Numbered from the stretch's first letter, positions 15,541-25,954 are shown. The stretch is DNA of 64,000 bases from Crossaster papposus (GCA_037893245.1 JBAIAA010000119.1:62001-126000); one strand, 5' to 3'. A program made the numbers and translations. The notes: generated by a model not told the origin, from the sequence alone.

Positions 15541-17362
15541 AATAGATGTCTAGCCACATGCGCAGCAGATAAATGCACACAAGGCTATGGGGGACGTGTG
15601 TCGTATTCAGTGAACCTATCACAATAGATGTCTAGCCACATACGTGGCAGATAAATGCACACAAGGCTATGGGGACGTGTGTCGTATTCAGTGAACCTAT
15701 CACAATAGATGTCTAGCCACATACGTGGCAGATAAATGCACACAAGGCTATGGGGACGTGTGTCGTATTCAGTGAACCTATCACAATAGATGTCTAGCCA
15801 CATACGCAGCAGATAAATGCACACAAGGCTATGGGGACGTGTGTCGTATTCAGTGAACCTATCACAATAGATGTCTAGCCACATACGCAGCAGATAAATG
15901 CACACAAGGCTATGGGGACGTGTGTCGTATTCAGTGAACCTATCACAATAGATGTCTAGCCACATACGCAGCAGATAAATGCACACAAGGCTATGAGGGA
16001 CGTGTGTCGTATTCAGTGAACCTATCACAATAGATGTCTAGCCACATACGCAGCAGATAAATGCACACAAGGCTAAGAGGGACGTGTGTCGTATTCAGTG
16101 AACCTATCACAATAGATGTCTAGCCACATACGCAGCAGATAAATGCACACAAGGCTATGGGGACGTGTGTCGTATTCAGTGAACCTATCACAATAGATGT
16201 CTAGCCACATACGCAGCAGATAAATGCACACAAGGCTATGGGGACGTGTGTCGTATTCAGTGAACCTATCACAATAGATGTCTAGCCACATACGCAGCAG
16301 ATAAATGCACACAAGGCTATGAGGGACGTGTGTCGTATTCAGTGAACCTATCACAATAGATGTCTAGCCACATACGCAGCAGATAAATGCACACAAGGCT
16401 AAGAGGGACGTGTGTCGTATTCAGTGAACCTATCACAATAGATGTCTAGCCACATACGCAGCAGATAAATGCACACAAGGCTATGGGGACGTGTGTCGTA
16501 TTCAGTGAACCTATCACAATAGATGTCTAGCCACATACGCAGCAGATAAATGCACACAAGGCTGTAAGGGACGTGTGTCGTATTCAGTGAACCTATCACA
16601 ATAGATGTCTAGCCACATACGCAGCAGATAAATGCACACAAGGCTATGAGGGACGTGTGTCGTATTCAGTAAACCTATCACAATAGATGTCTAGCCACAT
16701 ACGCAGCAGATAAATGCACACAAGGCTATGGGGACGTGTGTCGTATTCAGTGAACCTATCACAATAGATGTCTAGCCACATACGTGGCAGATAAATGCAC
16801 ACAAGGCTATGAGGGACGTGTGTCGTATTCAGTAAACCTATCACAATAGATGTCTAGCCACATACGCAGCAGATAAATGCACACAAGGCTATGGGGACGT
16901 GTGTCGTATTCAGTGAACCTATCACAATAGATGTCTAGCCACATACGTGGCAGATAAATGCACACAAGGCTATGAGGGACGTGTGTCGTATTCAGTAAAC
17001 CTCTCACAATAGATGTCTGGCCACAAACGCAGCAGATAAATGCACACAATCCCGATTTGCTACTTTGAATAATACGTTCAAAGTTAATTGGTTTAGTCTT
17101 TGTAAATAATTGACCGTATCATTGTTACTAAAAAAACTTGTAATTGTTAACTTAGCACACGAATCACACCAGGAAATGACTTGTACGAAACAAAGGTTGA
17201 GAGAACTTTACTGGTGGCCATAATGGATTAACATGTTGAAACAGTGGTTGAATCATGTCAATACAATGACAAAAGTATTAAGCAAGGAATTAGTCCTTTA
17301 TTTTCAGTAGAGTACAAACCATGGAGTAAACCTGCAATGGATAGTGTAGGGCCTTTTGTTAA

Positions 17363-17735
17363 AGGTAGGATACACCATTGGTAATTGCTGGAATTATTAG
17401 GAATGGGTAGATGTAAAAGGTAGGATACACCATTGGTAATTGCTGGAATTATTAGGAATGGGTAGATGTAAAAGGTAGGATACACCATTGGTAATTGCTG
17501 GAATTATCAGGAATGGGTGGATGCAAAGATAGTATACACCATTGGTAATTGCTTGAATTATCAGGAATGGATGTAAAGGTAGGATACACCATTGGTAATT
17601 GCTTGAATTATCAGGAATGGGTGGATGCAAAGATAGTATACACCATTGGTAATTGCTTGAATTATCAGGAATGGATGTAAAGGTAGGATACACCATTGGT
17701 AATTGCTTGAATTATCGGGAATGGGTGGATTTGGG
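17363..17735. repeat. Minisatellite of 50-55 bp built from a transposon end
   Basis: Seven units start at 17367, 17422, 17477, 17531, 17581, 17635 and 17685, each with ATACACCATTGGTAATTGC. The first unit is the left terminal inverted repeat of the surrounding TTAA element, so the array is an amplified transposon terminus. Reading frames across it are by-products of the repeat. Confidence 0.85.
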
Positions 17736-18025
17736 TGGTTGTATTTTATAGTAAATATATTTTAACTGACATGTCCGAAGTTTTACAATCATGGATGCTG
17801 AGAAAAACAAAGAAAAACCGCATTCGTTTTCAACCGGCGTCGGGCAGTGGTTTTTTTTTTTTCGCGATCGCCGTCTGATTTTTCAACTTTTCAGAATAAT
17901 TACTGGATCTCTAGAGCAATAATTTTGCTGGATGTCTAGAATTATTATCTTTCAAATAAGCAAGATATTTCCTAATAATTCGGTAGTAAAAAATTTCAAA
18001 ATTTGCAAATGGTGTATCCTACCTT
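17363..18025. mobile_element. TTAA-flanked DNA transposon (piggyBac/Kolobok-like, non-autonomous)
   Basis: The left end begins AGGTAGGATACACCATT after TTAA (17359-17362). The right end is AATGGTGTATCCTACCTT before TTAA (18026-18029). Terminal inverted repeats of about 17 bp plus a TTAA duplication fit piggyBac- or Kolobok-type elements. The gypsy integrase frame is continuous across the junction when one TTAA and the element are ignored, which supports these ends. No transposase is visible inside. Confidence 0.8.
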
Positions 18026-18398
18026 TTAAAGCATCGAATGACTGTAGATATGAAATCACATTGATAGATTACCACAGTAAATGGCCTGAAGTTGGGTTTA
18101 CGTCTTTAGTCACTACTGCCAAAGTGATAACTTTCATGAAAACAATCTTCAGTAGGGAAGGGTATCTCGATGAGATGTACAGTTCACATTAAAAGATTTC
18201 CTGAAAGTTAGATCTAGGTATAATGAGTTTCATCATTGATTCTCTGATTACAAACTCAGGCAGGTAGGAATCGTAGTCTTGGCTGACAGCCAACTAAAGT
18301 GCTGAACACGTCACTTTAAGTCTTATAACAGCAATATTTTCCTAGAATTGTAAACTTTGAATCCTGTTTTTCTATTCTTGTAAATTGCTTGTTGACAG

Positions 18399-18515
18399 AT
18401 TGTAGAGGCTTGTGAAGATGATGAGGCTTGTAAGAGTGAGCATCTTGCCTACAAGCTGGTAGAAGTAGAGACCATTCTTGACAACCAAGACTGTGATGCA
18501 GAGGAAGGCGTCTAA
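18399..18515 (+). CDS. Probable 3'-terminal coding exon of an unidentified gene
   Basis: A pyrimidine-rich stretch ending TTGACAG (to 18398) precedes an open frame of 38 codons ending in TAA at 18513-18515. The peptide is acidic and begins IVEACEDDEACKSEHLAY, with glutamate- and aspartate-rich character and three cysteines. Codon use looks like a real exon rather than the AT-rich surroundings. AATAAA signals follow at 18788 and 18870. I do not recognise the family. Upstream exons are not visible and would have to lie beyond the gypsy fragment and the 17-kb satellite, or the exon belongs to a broken gene. Confidence 0.45.
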   Translation: MVEACEDDEACKSEHLAYKLVEVETILDNQDCDAEEGV

Positions 18516-18787
18516 AATGACCCGTCTGTAACCATGGCGACGGACATCCAGATTAATTTGTTACCCAGCATATTTACTGCAAGCGTGACTTTACACAGAA
18601 ACTGCGTTGTTTTTTAGCATTATAATAGTCCGTGTAATACATATGTGTGTTTGTCTGCGTCTTGTAAAAAGTGGTTTAGTTTTACCTTTTGGAAAAGAAA
18701 TGGTATGCGTTTGAGGAAGATGACGATTCATATCCAACTGCATCAGTACATATACAACATAAATATAAGCATAAATATCTATCGCTA

Positions 18788-18875
18788 AATAAATATCTAT
18801 ATCTATAACTATTGCTATTTAGAAGTTATGGCCTTAATTTGCTATCCAAGAAAACAAATATGGACAATCAATAAA
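18788..18875 (+). promoter_or_regulatory. Candidate poly(A) signals for the 18.4-kb exon
   Basis: AATAAA occurs at 18788-18793 and again at 18870-18875, 270-360 bp after the stop of the candidate terminal exon. A further AATAAA lies near 22288. The region is AT-rich, so chance hits are possible. Confidence 0.35.
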
Positions 18876-19822
18876 TAAATGTTGTCTCTTATGCATATAT
18901 TTTTATATTTTGTAAAGTACTTTTGATAGACTTTAAATTCAGGCAACGGAAAGAGTTTTATATCTGGCCACCACAAACGCTTATTGAAGACAAACTTGAT
19001 ACGTTTGGGAAATCAAATCTGAGAGTAAGATGTTTCAGGTCATATTTTGGATACGTACTTCATTCAGACAGCCAATGGTGAATACGAAGGCAGCCATAAT
19101 TATTGAAAAGCCTAAATTGCAATGGCCTGATATTGAACTGTAATTGTGAAATGCTCAGTAGAATTAGTAAAACGAAAATTGCATTCATTGTTTCCTAACT
19201 TTTAGAAAATATATGTAAGCAGAATTTTTAAGCCAAATTATATAACTCTAATTATTATAATGCGTGTAGTACTATATTTGTTTCTTCTAAATGCCAATGT
19301 TTTTTACATGAATCTGAAATGTTTTAATCAGTACTGTACTAGTATCTAAAGTATCTTGATAATGAATGCAAAATATTGGTGGAGAGTTTATACATAATAA
19401 TGATATGTTAATCTAGTTTGTAACAGCAGACGTTAATTGGTGGTGATGCGTGTTTAAAGTAGACTGCGTTCATAATTTGAAGCCGCTGAAATAATTGGTA
19501 TATCTTAACTGTCGCATTGAAACTTGTACTATTTTAGAGCATATTTTATAGATAATGTGCTCATGATCGTGCCGTCAAATTGACATTGAAATGGACAGAT
19601 TCTGTCTCCCTAACCAGTGCCATATTGTTGCCAAATGTAGGTGAAATACGAGGATATTGGATGCAGCCGTGTTGTCAGGTAGAATCAGATATAGATATAA
19701 ACAGCAGCACTTTTTAAGACTAACTAAACTTTGAAGTAGGCAAAAGCTACTGCTACATCGTCAGATATAATATAAAGAGTGATAAGATAATTGGGAATTT
19801 CAAAGTGAACGAAGAAATCTAC
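18876..19822. other. AT-rich stretch without a recognised gene
   Basis: No convincing open frame, splice-site pair or tandem repeat is visible. It may be the distal 3' untranslated region of the gene ending at 18515 or plain intergenic DNA. Confidence 0.4.
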
Positions 19823-19940
19823 AAGGCAGGACTTAAACCTGCCACCTCCGGAATACCGGACCGGCCCTCTACCAACTGAGCTATCTTGCCCTATGTTGGC
19901 GGTCTCCCAAATTGTCAGTATCTTTGTTTGAGGCGCTAAG
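19823..19940 (-). mobile_element. tRNA-derived SINE, copy 1
   Basis: On the minus strand a box A-like TAGCTCAGTTGGTAGAG is followed by a box B-like GGTTTAAGTCC, as in a tRNA head. The acceptor and anticodon stems are poor, so it is not a working tRNA. The flank CCTATGTTGGCGGTCT-CCAAATTGTCAGTATC is shared with the copy at 56947-57068, which shows a dispersed family. Confidence 0.75.
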
Positions 19941-21785
19941 TGAGATATGTGAGAGTTAAAGCTTAGTATACTATTTGTTAGTTGTGCATTTTTATCGTTT
20001 GAAGCAGCAAGGGTTTTAAAAATCCAAAGAATGGTACTTTTTAATTTCGCGACTTTTCACCCATTTCGTGGTGCCAGGTCACATATGTGACCCGTTCCTA
20101 CGAAACCCGACATAAGTCGCACAGGCTATTTCGAGATACAGCTCATTAAAGTGAAAATGGGGTGAAAAATCTGGCGGACATCGATTTTGGTTTTTCGTTA
20201 TTTTTGTATTCTTTAATATGTATACTTTAACCCTCAGTTAAAATCAACTTTATTGATGAGAAAGTACAAAAATCATGCATGTATTGAGACAAACTGTGTC
20301 CTAAAAGTGGTAATTTATCTCCAAAATACATCGAAATAAAATCCTTATAAAATTGGAAGTATGTATGGTATAAAGGTGGTTTCGGTACCAAATGGACGAT
20401 GTTTACTAAATGGAAATAACAATATCTCACAATTACAAAAAAACACTTATGTCTGTTTTTGTGGGAGCAGGTCAAATATACAGTCACCACCATCTTTTTG
20501 TTTGCTATTTTTGTCCTCTCAGACTGTATATAGAAATGGTTATGGAATGTCTGTGGTCTTCCTTAGAATACAAAGCATTTATATATTTGTGATTTTTTGT
20601 AGAGGCTTTTAGGTTGCATATTAATGCAGTAACAATGGATTTAATGTGTATAAATAAGAACAGTTCATATTTACCCAGAACAAAGGTTTGATTTTTTTTA
20701 TGAGGTGTTTTATATTATTTTTATATTTTTATAATTATAATCATTATTCCAATATATTTTATTTACAAGTAAGGTAAGGCATATGTGTATTATGAATTAT
20801 ACTTAATCATTTAGCTAATTACTTGCATGGAGTTAACATTTAAAGTACGATTTTGTTTACAATCAATTTAACTTTTGTAACAAGCTTGCGCATTTGTGTA
20901 GATTAGAACAATGGTTAAGAATTAGATCAAGATTTTAATATAGTTGCCACTTTCTTAACCCAGGTTTGTGGTCTTCGGAACAAACTCGGCACCCCTTGTG
21001 TATATACATATTTGTCTGCCATGTGCGATAATCTTTACAAGAACAATTATCTGTTTCTTAATTGCCGATTTGTTTTCATTACTCGCTTCGTCAATTTGTT
21101 TTAAAGACTTTTGAGAACTCAAAACTTGTTAATACTTTTAAAGTCTTAAATCTAGATATTCCATTGGGATTATTTTGACATTGACGTTTGCAAACATGTC
21201 ATAGGGCGCAAAATGACACAGACACCCTGTATTTGAGAACGCTAGAACAGTGAAATTATTGCTATATTGCGCATTTTTGTGTCTATCTGAAGTACACAAT
21301 TATTCAATCTTCAGCAAGATTCATAACAAGTAACAAGATTCATAACTGCAAGTTTTAGTGCAGTAGCTGTAAATTGAGGAGGAAACCTGTTCTCAAGTTG
21401 AGTCTCTCAAGTTGACTAAGATGACTAAGATGATGTTGTTAACCGTGTAAAGAAGTGCGTCTGCTAAAAGACCATCTTCAATGAATTTCTTTCCATCAAA
21501 ACCATTTTTTGTGAAATCATTTCACAAGGTGTTTGGTAATATTCCTAGCCTCACTTTCACCTTAACTCCCGAAGCTACTGCCTTTAAGTAGTGAACTAAA
21601 TCTGCCAAAATCTATCACTCACTCTTCTTCTTAAACATGGGATAATGGAACCACCACTGAAGTGATGGTTGATGTTGATGGACTTATAGTATGTACACAT
21701 GGTTTATTTGACAATGGCAGTACTCCATGGTGGATTAAATCAATCCGATTCCCCCATAATTGCTTCAGCAGCCGATTTCACCAAT
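19941..21785. other. AT-rich stretch, mostly featureless
   Basis: It contains a fragment of the GTCACAT-type inverted-repeat family at about 20075-20130 and short open frames of no evident meaning at 20227-20612. Around 21640-21690 a piece resembles the GATGGACT-rich family found at 50035-50455 and 54020-54180. Otherwise I see nothing. Confidence 0.4.
20075..20130. repeat. Fragment of dispersed inverted-repeat family D
   Basis: The segment contains GGTCACATATGTGACC and then GTTCCTACGAAACCCGAC followed by AAGTCGCA. This is the terminal sequence of the elements at 29311-29737 and 40318-40739, here as a rearranged end. Confidence 0.6.
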
Positions 21786-22026
21786 GTCAAGATCAATCTT
21801 GGGAAGAGTAACTCATCCTAACTTGCAATAGATCCAATGCAAGTTAGGATGGGTTAGTCTTCCTAAGATTGATCTAGTCTTTCATGAAATCGTCTTCAGG
21901 TCTCCTTGCCCAATTGCAGATTTCACCAAAGTTAAGATCAATCTTAGGATGAGTAACTCATCCTATTAAACTTGCAATAGATTCAATGCAAGTTATGATG
22001 AGTTAGTCTTCCTAAGTTTGATCTTA
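21786..22026. repeat. Two tandem long hairpins
   Basis: Two copies of an imperfect palindrome occur at about 21786-21882 and 21938-22026. Each has arms of about 40 bp built around AACTCATCCTA-ACTTGCAA and its complement with a short loop (TAGATCCA or TAGATTCA). Outer arm ends read AGATCAATCTT and its complement. They look like tandem copies of a small MITE. Confidence 0.75.
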
Positions 22027-22757
22027 TTTTTTTTGTAAAATAGGGTTCCTAAAACCTGCAAAAATAGTGGGATAGATTTTGATGAATTTGGAAAGGTTAG
22101 TGTTAATAGCAAGGAATTTCTCATATTATCTTTGTTTTATTGTTTTGGTATTATGTTTCTAAAACTTGGGAGTACTGGGACAAATATACAAATATTTGCA
22201 TTTGGAATTTGTTATACTTTTAGCGTTATCAATTACACAGAGTTATATATTTTATAGTTTTTAAGCATTTGTACTTGAGATGTTACAAATAAAAGCTGGG
22301 AAATTGATAAGAACATTTTTGTTTCATTTATTTTTGCCAACTCCTGATTCCCAAATCCTAAAAACACATCCTCGAGCTTTACCAAAAAGCTTGTCATGTT
22401 TGCAAACTGCATTTTTGAGCCTTGTTCAGATTGGTTTTTGTTTTACTTCTACTGATATAAGAATACTATACCCAAATACCCCCTCTTATCCCTATACCCT
22501 ATACACACTCAATACTATTGTTACCCAACACATCCCCTTGGAACCTAAAAGGAATTCGTGAGATTCCGAGAACCTAATGGCCAACACAAAATAGGTTGTT
22601 TTTTTCTCTGCCACATGTCGTGCTTCATATGAAGAATACAATGTATTAGTATTTTAGCATGGTTACACCCTATCACGGATAAAACATTTGAGAGGTCAGG
22701 GCATCAGACTTCAATGAAATAAAAACAAATCACAGTATTTACAATGAATAAAAGTTC
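22027..22757. other. AT-rich stretch without a recognised gene
   Basis: Contains an AATAAA near 22288 on the plus strand and an open frame at 22280-22561 with low-complexity, repeat-like composition. I see no gene. Confidence 0.35.
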
Positions 22758-22763
22758 TTTATT
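22758..22763 (-). promoter_or_regulatory. Candidate poly(A) signal
   Basis: TTTATT on the plus strand is AATAAA on the minus strand, about 50 bp downstream of the hypothetical 118-codon frame. It is only as credible as that frame. Confidence 0.25.
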
Positions 22764-22808
22764 TCACATTTAGATACATGATAAAAATGTGTTTTTAAAG
22801 GTCCGAGT

Positions 22809-23165
22809 TTAACAACTCTCTATTGGTGTGTTATCGAGATGTCTCCCCTTCACACATTCTTGATAAAGCCGTGTTTTCATTGGACTTTCTTCCACGGCCT
22901 CGCGGTAACTTACCGGGACATTTCTTTTTGGTGTAATTCTACCGTGCGTTCCCACTCGCCATGCGAGAACATAGCGGGTGCTGTGCACAGTCACCTTTGA
23001 CCTAAGTGTGATATGATGTGGTGACGTGACATCAGGTAACCGTACTACCATTTTCACACGTACGCACAGCAATGCTCTGTTGCTTGGAGCTGTGTTGATG
23101 CGCCATATGTAGAAAGTGCGAAGCAGTTTACGCGTAGTTGTGGTACATGGCAAGGCTTTTCCCAT
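22809..23165 (-). CDS. Hypothetical 118-codon open frame, unrecognised
   Basis: The frame starts at an ATG (23163-23165) and ends in TAA. It encodes a basic protein rich in arginine, threonine and histidine, without a visible signal peptide, membrane segment or known motif. An AATAAA on the same strand lies at 22758-22763, about 50 bp after the stop, and local CpG content is higher than around it. A frame of this length can occur by chance in a window of this size, so this is only a candidate single-exon gene or terminal exon. Confidence 0.25.
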   Translation of the reverse strand: MGKALPCTTTTRKLLRTFYIWRINTAPSNRALLCVRVKMVVRLPDVTSPHHITLRSKVTVHSTRYVLAWRVGTHGRITPKRNVPVSYREAVEESPMKTRLYQECVKGRHLDNTPIESC

Positions 23166-23513
23166 TAGACATTTCAGCGTCCCTGATAACTTTCCGCAAC
23201 CACTTTTGGCCTGGTAGTTTTACATCATCGTCTTGTTAAGTTGACAATGACGTTAGTCTATTGCGCTAACGGACTTTAATACAAAGTCCAATATGAACAT
23301 GAACATAAGTTCTCTTCTTAATGTGGTCTGTCTTGTCAATAGTATTATTATGTTTCGGGTGACTGACGTAAACCATGTACCTTGCACTGTCAAAATCTGC
23401 ACTAGCACTCAATGTTAACGAGTCATCATGGACAACAAAGAACAGGTGCTAATAGGGTAAGTATTATGTAACCTGCACAGCAGAGTGAGGTATCATCTAT
23501 AACTTTGTGCACA

Positions 23514-23770
23514 ATTCGTCATTTTTAGGTGTGAATGAGTGGCCTTTGACCTGAATGAGTGGCCATTGACAGAAATAAGTGGCCATTGACAGAAATAAGT
23601 GGCTTTTGACCTGAATAAGTGGCATTTGACCTCCAGGAGCGATTTTTGACCTTCTGGGACGGCCTTTGACCTTCTGGGACGGCCTTTGACCTGGGGCGGC
23701 CTCTGACCTGGGGCGGCCTCTGACCTTCTTGGGCGGCCTTTGACCTTCTTGTGCGGCCTTTGACCTTATA
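23514..23770. repeat. Degenerate short-unit array rich in TGACCT
   Basis: Units of about 15-22 bp repeat the core GGCCTTTGACCT, with spacers such as TCTGGGAC, GGGGC and TCTTGGGC. At least 12 TGACCT or TTGACC cores are present. On the minus strand this reads AGGTCAAAGGCC, close to a direct repeat of the nuclear-receptor half-site AGGTCA with one-base spacing. Confidence 0.8.
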
Positions 23771-23861
23771 GTAGTTATTTCCATATTAAAAAATGTCACT
23801 TTATTGTCACTTGTGACTTTTTGTTTACCAGTTGGGACTTGGCATCAACCCTGAAATCACA

Positions 23862-24996
23862 ACCAAGGATCTAGGATTGGTATGGCAAATATAGCCAGCG
23901 TTTGCAGATAAATCACCGTTGGGAATGTTGGTAGAGTTTGGGCGAGGGTGGGGCATGTCATTTACCAAGGATCTAGGAGTGGAGTGGCAACTATAGCCAG
24001 TGTTTGCAGATAGATCACCGTTGGGAATGTTGGTAGCGTTTGGGCGAGGGTAAGGCATGTCAACTACCAAGGATCTAGGAGAGGAGTGGGCATATATAGC
24101 CAGTGTTTGCAGATAAATCACCGTTGGGAATGTTGGTAGCGTTTGGGCGAGGGTAAGGCATGTCATTTACCAAGGGTCTAGGAGAGGAGTGGGCATATAT
24201 AGCCAGCGTTTGCAGATAAATCACCGTTAGGAATGTTGGTAGCGTTTGGGCGAGGGTAAGGCATGTCATTTACCAAGGGTCTAGGAGAGGAGTGGGCATA
24301 TATAGCCAGCGTTTGCAGAAAAATCACTGTTGGGAATGCTGGTAGCGTTTGGGCGAGGGTAAGGCATGTCAACTACCAAGATCTAGGAGTGGAGTGGCAA
24401 CTATAGCCAGTGTTTGCAGATAGATCACCGTTGGGAATGTTGGTAGCGTTTGGGCGAGGGTAAGGCATGTCAACTACCAAGGATCTAGGAGAGGAGTGGG
24501 CATATATAGCCAGTGTTTGCAGATAGATCACCGTTGGGAATGTTGGTAGCGTTTGGGCGAGGGTAAGGCATGTCATTTACCAAGGGTCTAGGAGAGGAGT
24601 GGGCATATATAGCCAGCGTTTGCAGATAAATCCTTGTTAGGAATGCTGGTAGCGTTTGGGCGAATGTAAGGCATGTCAACTACCAAGATCTAGGAGTGGA
24701 GTGGCAACTATAGCCAGTGTTTGCAGATAGATCACCGTTGGGAATGTTGGTAGCGTTTGGGCGAGGGTAAGGCATGTCAACTACCAAGGATCTAGGAGAG
24801 GAGTGGGCATATATATAGCCAGTGTTTGCAGATAGATCACCGTTGGGAATGTTGGTAGCGTTTGGGCGAGGGTAAGGCATGTCATTTACCAAGGATCTAG
24901 GAGAGGAGTGGGCAAATATAGCCAGTGTTTGCAGAAAAATCCCCGTTAGGAATGTTGGTAGAGTTTGGGCGAGGGTAAGGCATGTCAACTACCAAG
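23862..24996. repeat. 103-bp minisatellite, about 11 units
   Basis: Each unit contains CCAAGGATCTAGGAG, then TAGCCAGTGTTTGCAGA, then GGGAATGTTGGTAGCGTTTG and ends GGTAAGGCATGTCA. Units begin near 23862, 23968, 24067, 24171, 24274, 24376, 24477, 24581, 24684, 24785 and 24890. Two alternating spacer types (ACTACC or TTTACC) and two head types (GAGTGGGCATATA or GAGTGGCAACTATA) show a mosaic history. Confidence 0.93.
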
Positions 24997-25016
24997 GACC
25001 AGCGCACTGAATGCCA

Positions 25017-25108
25017 TGTCATCCATTTGAATGCTCTTGTTGCTTGTCATCCATTTGAATGCTCTTGTTGCTTGTCATCCATTTGAATGCTCTTGTTGCT
25101 TGTCATCA
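25017..25108. repeat. 28-bp tandem repeat, three units
   Basis: Three exact copies of a 28-bp unit start at 25017, 25045 and 25073. Each begins TGTCATCCATTTGAATGC. A fourth copy is cut after TGTCATC. Confidence 0.95.
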
Positions 25109-25244
25109 TGATCCTCGTTCCTTCTTGACGTCACCGTTTGTGCTGTAACATAAGAAAAATCACTCTGATACTTCAACTAGGCATGTGCACATTGATTTGG
25201 GTCAAGGGTCATTCAAGATATATGTACGAGATATAGACCATGTG

Positions 25245-25456
25245 CCTCTGTTTACATCTGTATTCAAATGTGCCCGTCAATATGCGCACGCATCATGTTT
25301 TACATACATTTGGTTGAAAGATGACATCAGAGGTCACATAATTCAAAGGCAATCTGACCTGCGATGTCACTCTTTAAGCAAATTTTATGTAAAACACGAT
25401 GTGTGCGCATACTGCCGGGCACATTTGAATACAGATGTAAACACGCGACGTCAGAG
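25245..25456. mobile_element. Palindromic MITE
   Basis: Arms at about 25245-25313 and 25390-25456 are inverted copies: TTTACATCTGTATTCAAATG on the left and CATTTGAATACAGATGTAAA on the right, followed inward by TATGCGCAC and its complement. The right arm has about 11 extra bases near its end. Overlapping open frames on both strands here are products of the palindrome. Confidence 0.75.
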
Positions 25457-25721
25457 GGTACATCGTCTATACAAACATACGTGCACATATGCGCCATGGG
25501 GTCGCACGATGCACACACACTAATTACAATCACAATGCGCACTCACGTAACACCGCGTGACATAACGCCAGCCGTTTTATCTCAAATAACCTTTGACCTT
25601 GACACTCCATCGAGATACCAAACTAGCTTTATATTAATTGAATTTTGAATCAGTATATTGCTGCTTGGTGTTGGTTGCATTTCAACAATTTTTGACTGTT
25701 GTGATGTGGGATATGACGTTT

Positions 25722-25954
25722 TTAACTTGTTTACGCCGGATGACGAATATAAACGCAAAGTTTTCCCCAAATTCAAAACGGATGAAGCATAAACACGCCA
25801 CGAGCAAGGCCAGAAATGTCTGTCAGCAGCGAGCAAGGCCGGAAATGCGTTGGTGTGCTTCCCGGTACTGCCGGCCTGAACCCGCTTCAGATCGAGTTTC
25901 GTTAAAAATAATCCCGCTCGTCGGCTTGGTGATGTTAAAATAATTATGATTAAC
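25722..25954. mobile_element. MITE family A, copy 1
   Basis: The copy begins TTAACTTGTTTACGCCGGATG and ends near GATTAAC, diverged versions of a terminal TTAACCAGTTCGCG. The inside carries TATAAACGCAAAG, GCATAAACACG and GCAAGGCC-GGAAATG, shared by all copies in this window. Confidence 0.75.

Larger units (their letters stand above)
1..17049. repeat. 81-bp satellite array, about 210 monomers
   Basis: The whole stretch is head-to-tail copies of one 81-bp unit (begins GATGTCTAGCCACATACG, contains GCAGATAAATGCACACAAGG, ends CCTATCACAATA). Monomers differ at two hot spots: CGCAGCAGATAAA, CGTGGCAGATAAA or CGCGGCAGAGTAAA, and CTATGGGGAC, CTATAAGGGAC, CTATGAGGGAC, CTGTAAGGGAC or CTAAGAGGGAC. The second-site variants with an extra G and the GAGTAAA variant are one base longer. 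Because 81 is divisible by 3, the minus strand reads as a 27-residue peptide repeat until a longer unit shifts frame. No flanking gene signals lie inside. The array runs off the left edge and stops sharply at 17049, where unrelated sequence begins. I see no spacers, so it is not a CRISPR array. Confidence 0.98.
17160..18192 (+). pseudogene. Degenerate Ty3/gypsy integrase fragment, interrupted
   Basis: Two separated pieces resemble a gypsy-type integrase. At 17166-17360 the plus strand encodes pieces of the zinc-binding region and the linker to the catalytic core (RLRELYWWP, then VETVVESC, then a PW-K-AMD-VGPF motif), but with stops and frame changes. At 18030-18192 it encodes the start of the catalytic core (DYHSKWPEV, later IFSREGY), then a stop. 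The two pieces are separated by a TTAA-flanked DNA element. The copy has no gag, protease or reverse transcriptase next to it and cannot work. In the family this enzyme inserts retrotransposon cDNA; here it is only a fossil. Confidence 0.8.

Noticed and set aside
41-17049. Dozens of minus-strand frames with a 27-residue peptide repeat (LDIYCDRFTEYDTRPHSLVC)
   Set aside because: They exist because the monomer is 81 bp. They break at every 82-bp variant, have no stable start or end, and repeat the same DNA. No sign of a gene.
1-17049. CRISPR array
   Set aside because: Units are contiguous 81-82-bp copies with no unique spacers, in a clearly eukaryotic window.
19823-19900. Functional tRNA gene on the minus strand
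   Set aside because: Boxes A and B are present, but acceptor and anticodon stems do not pair properly and the sequence is repeated with flanks elsewhere. A SINE or tRNA relic is the better reading.
23825-24988. Minus-strand frames rich in PRPNATNIPNGDLSANTGY
   Set aside because: By-products of the 103-bp minisatellite; frame shifts between units and no gene context.
25185-25648. Overlapping frames of 71-112 codons on both strands
   Set aside because: They lie across a palindromic element and mirror each other; no motif or splice context.
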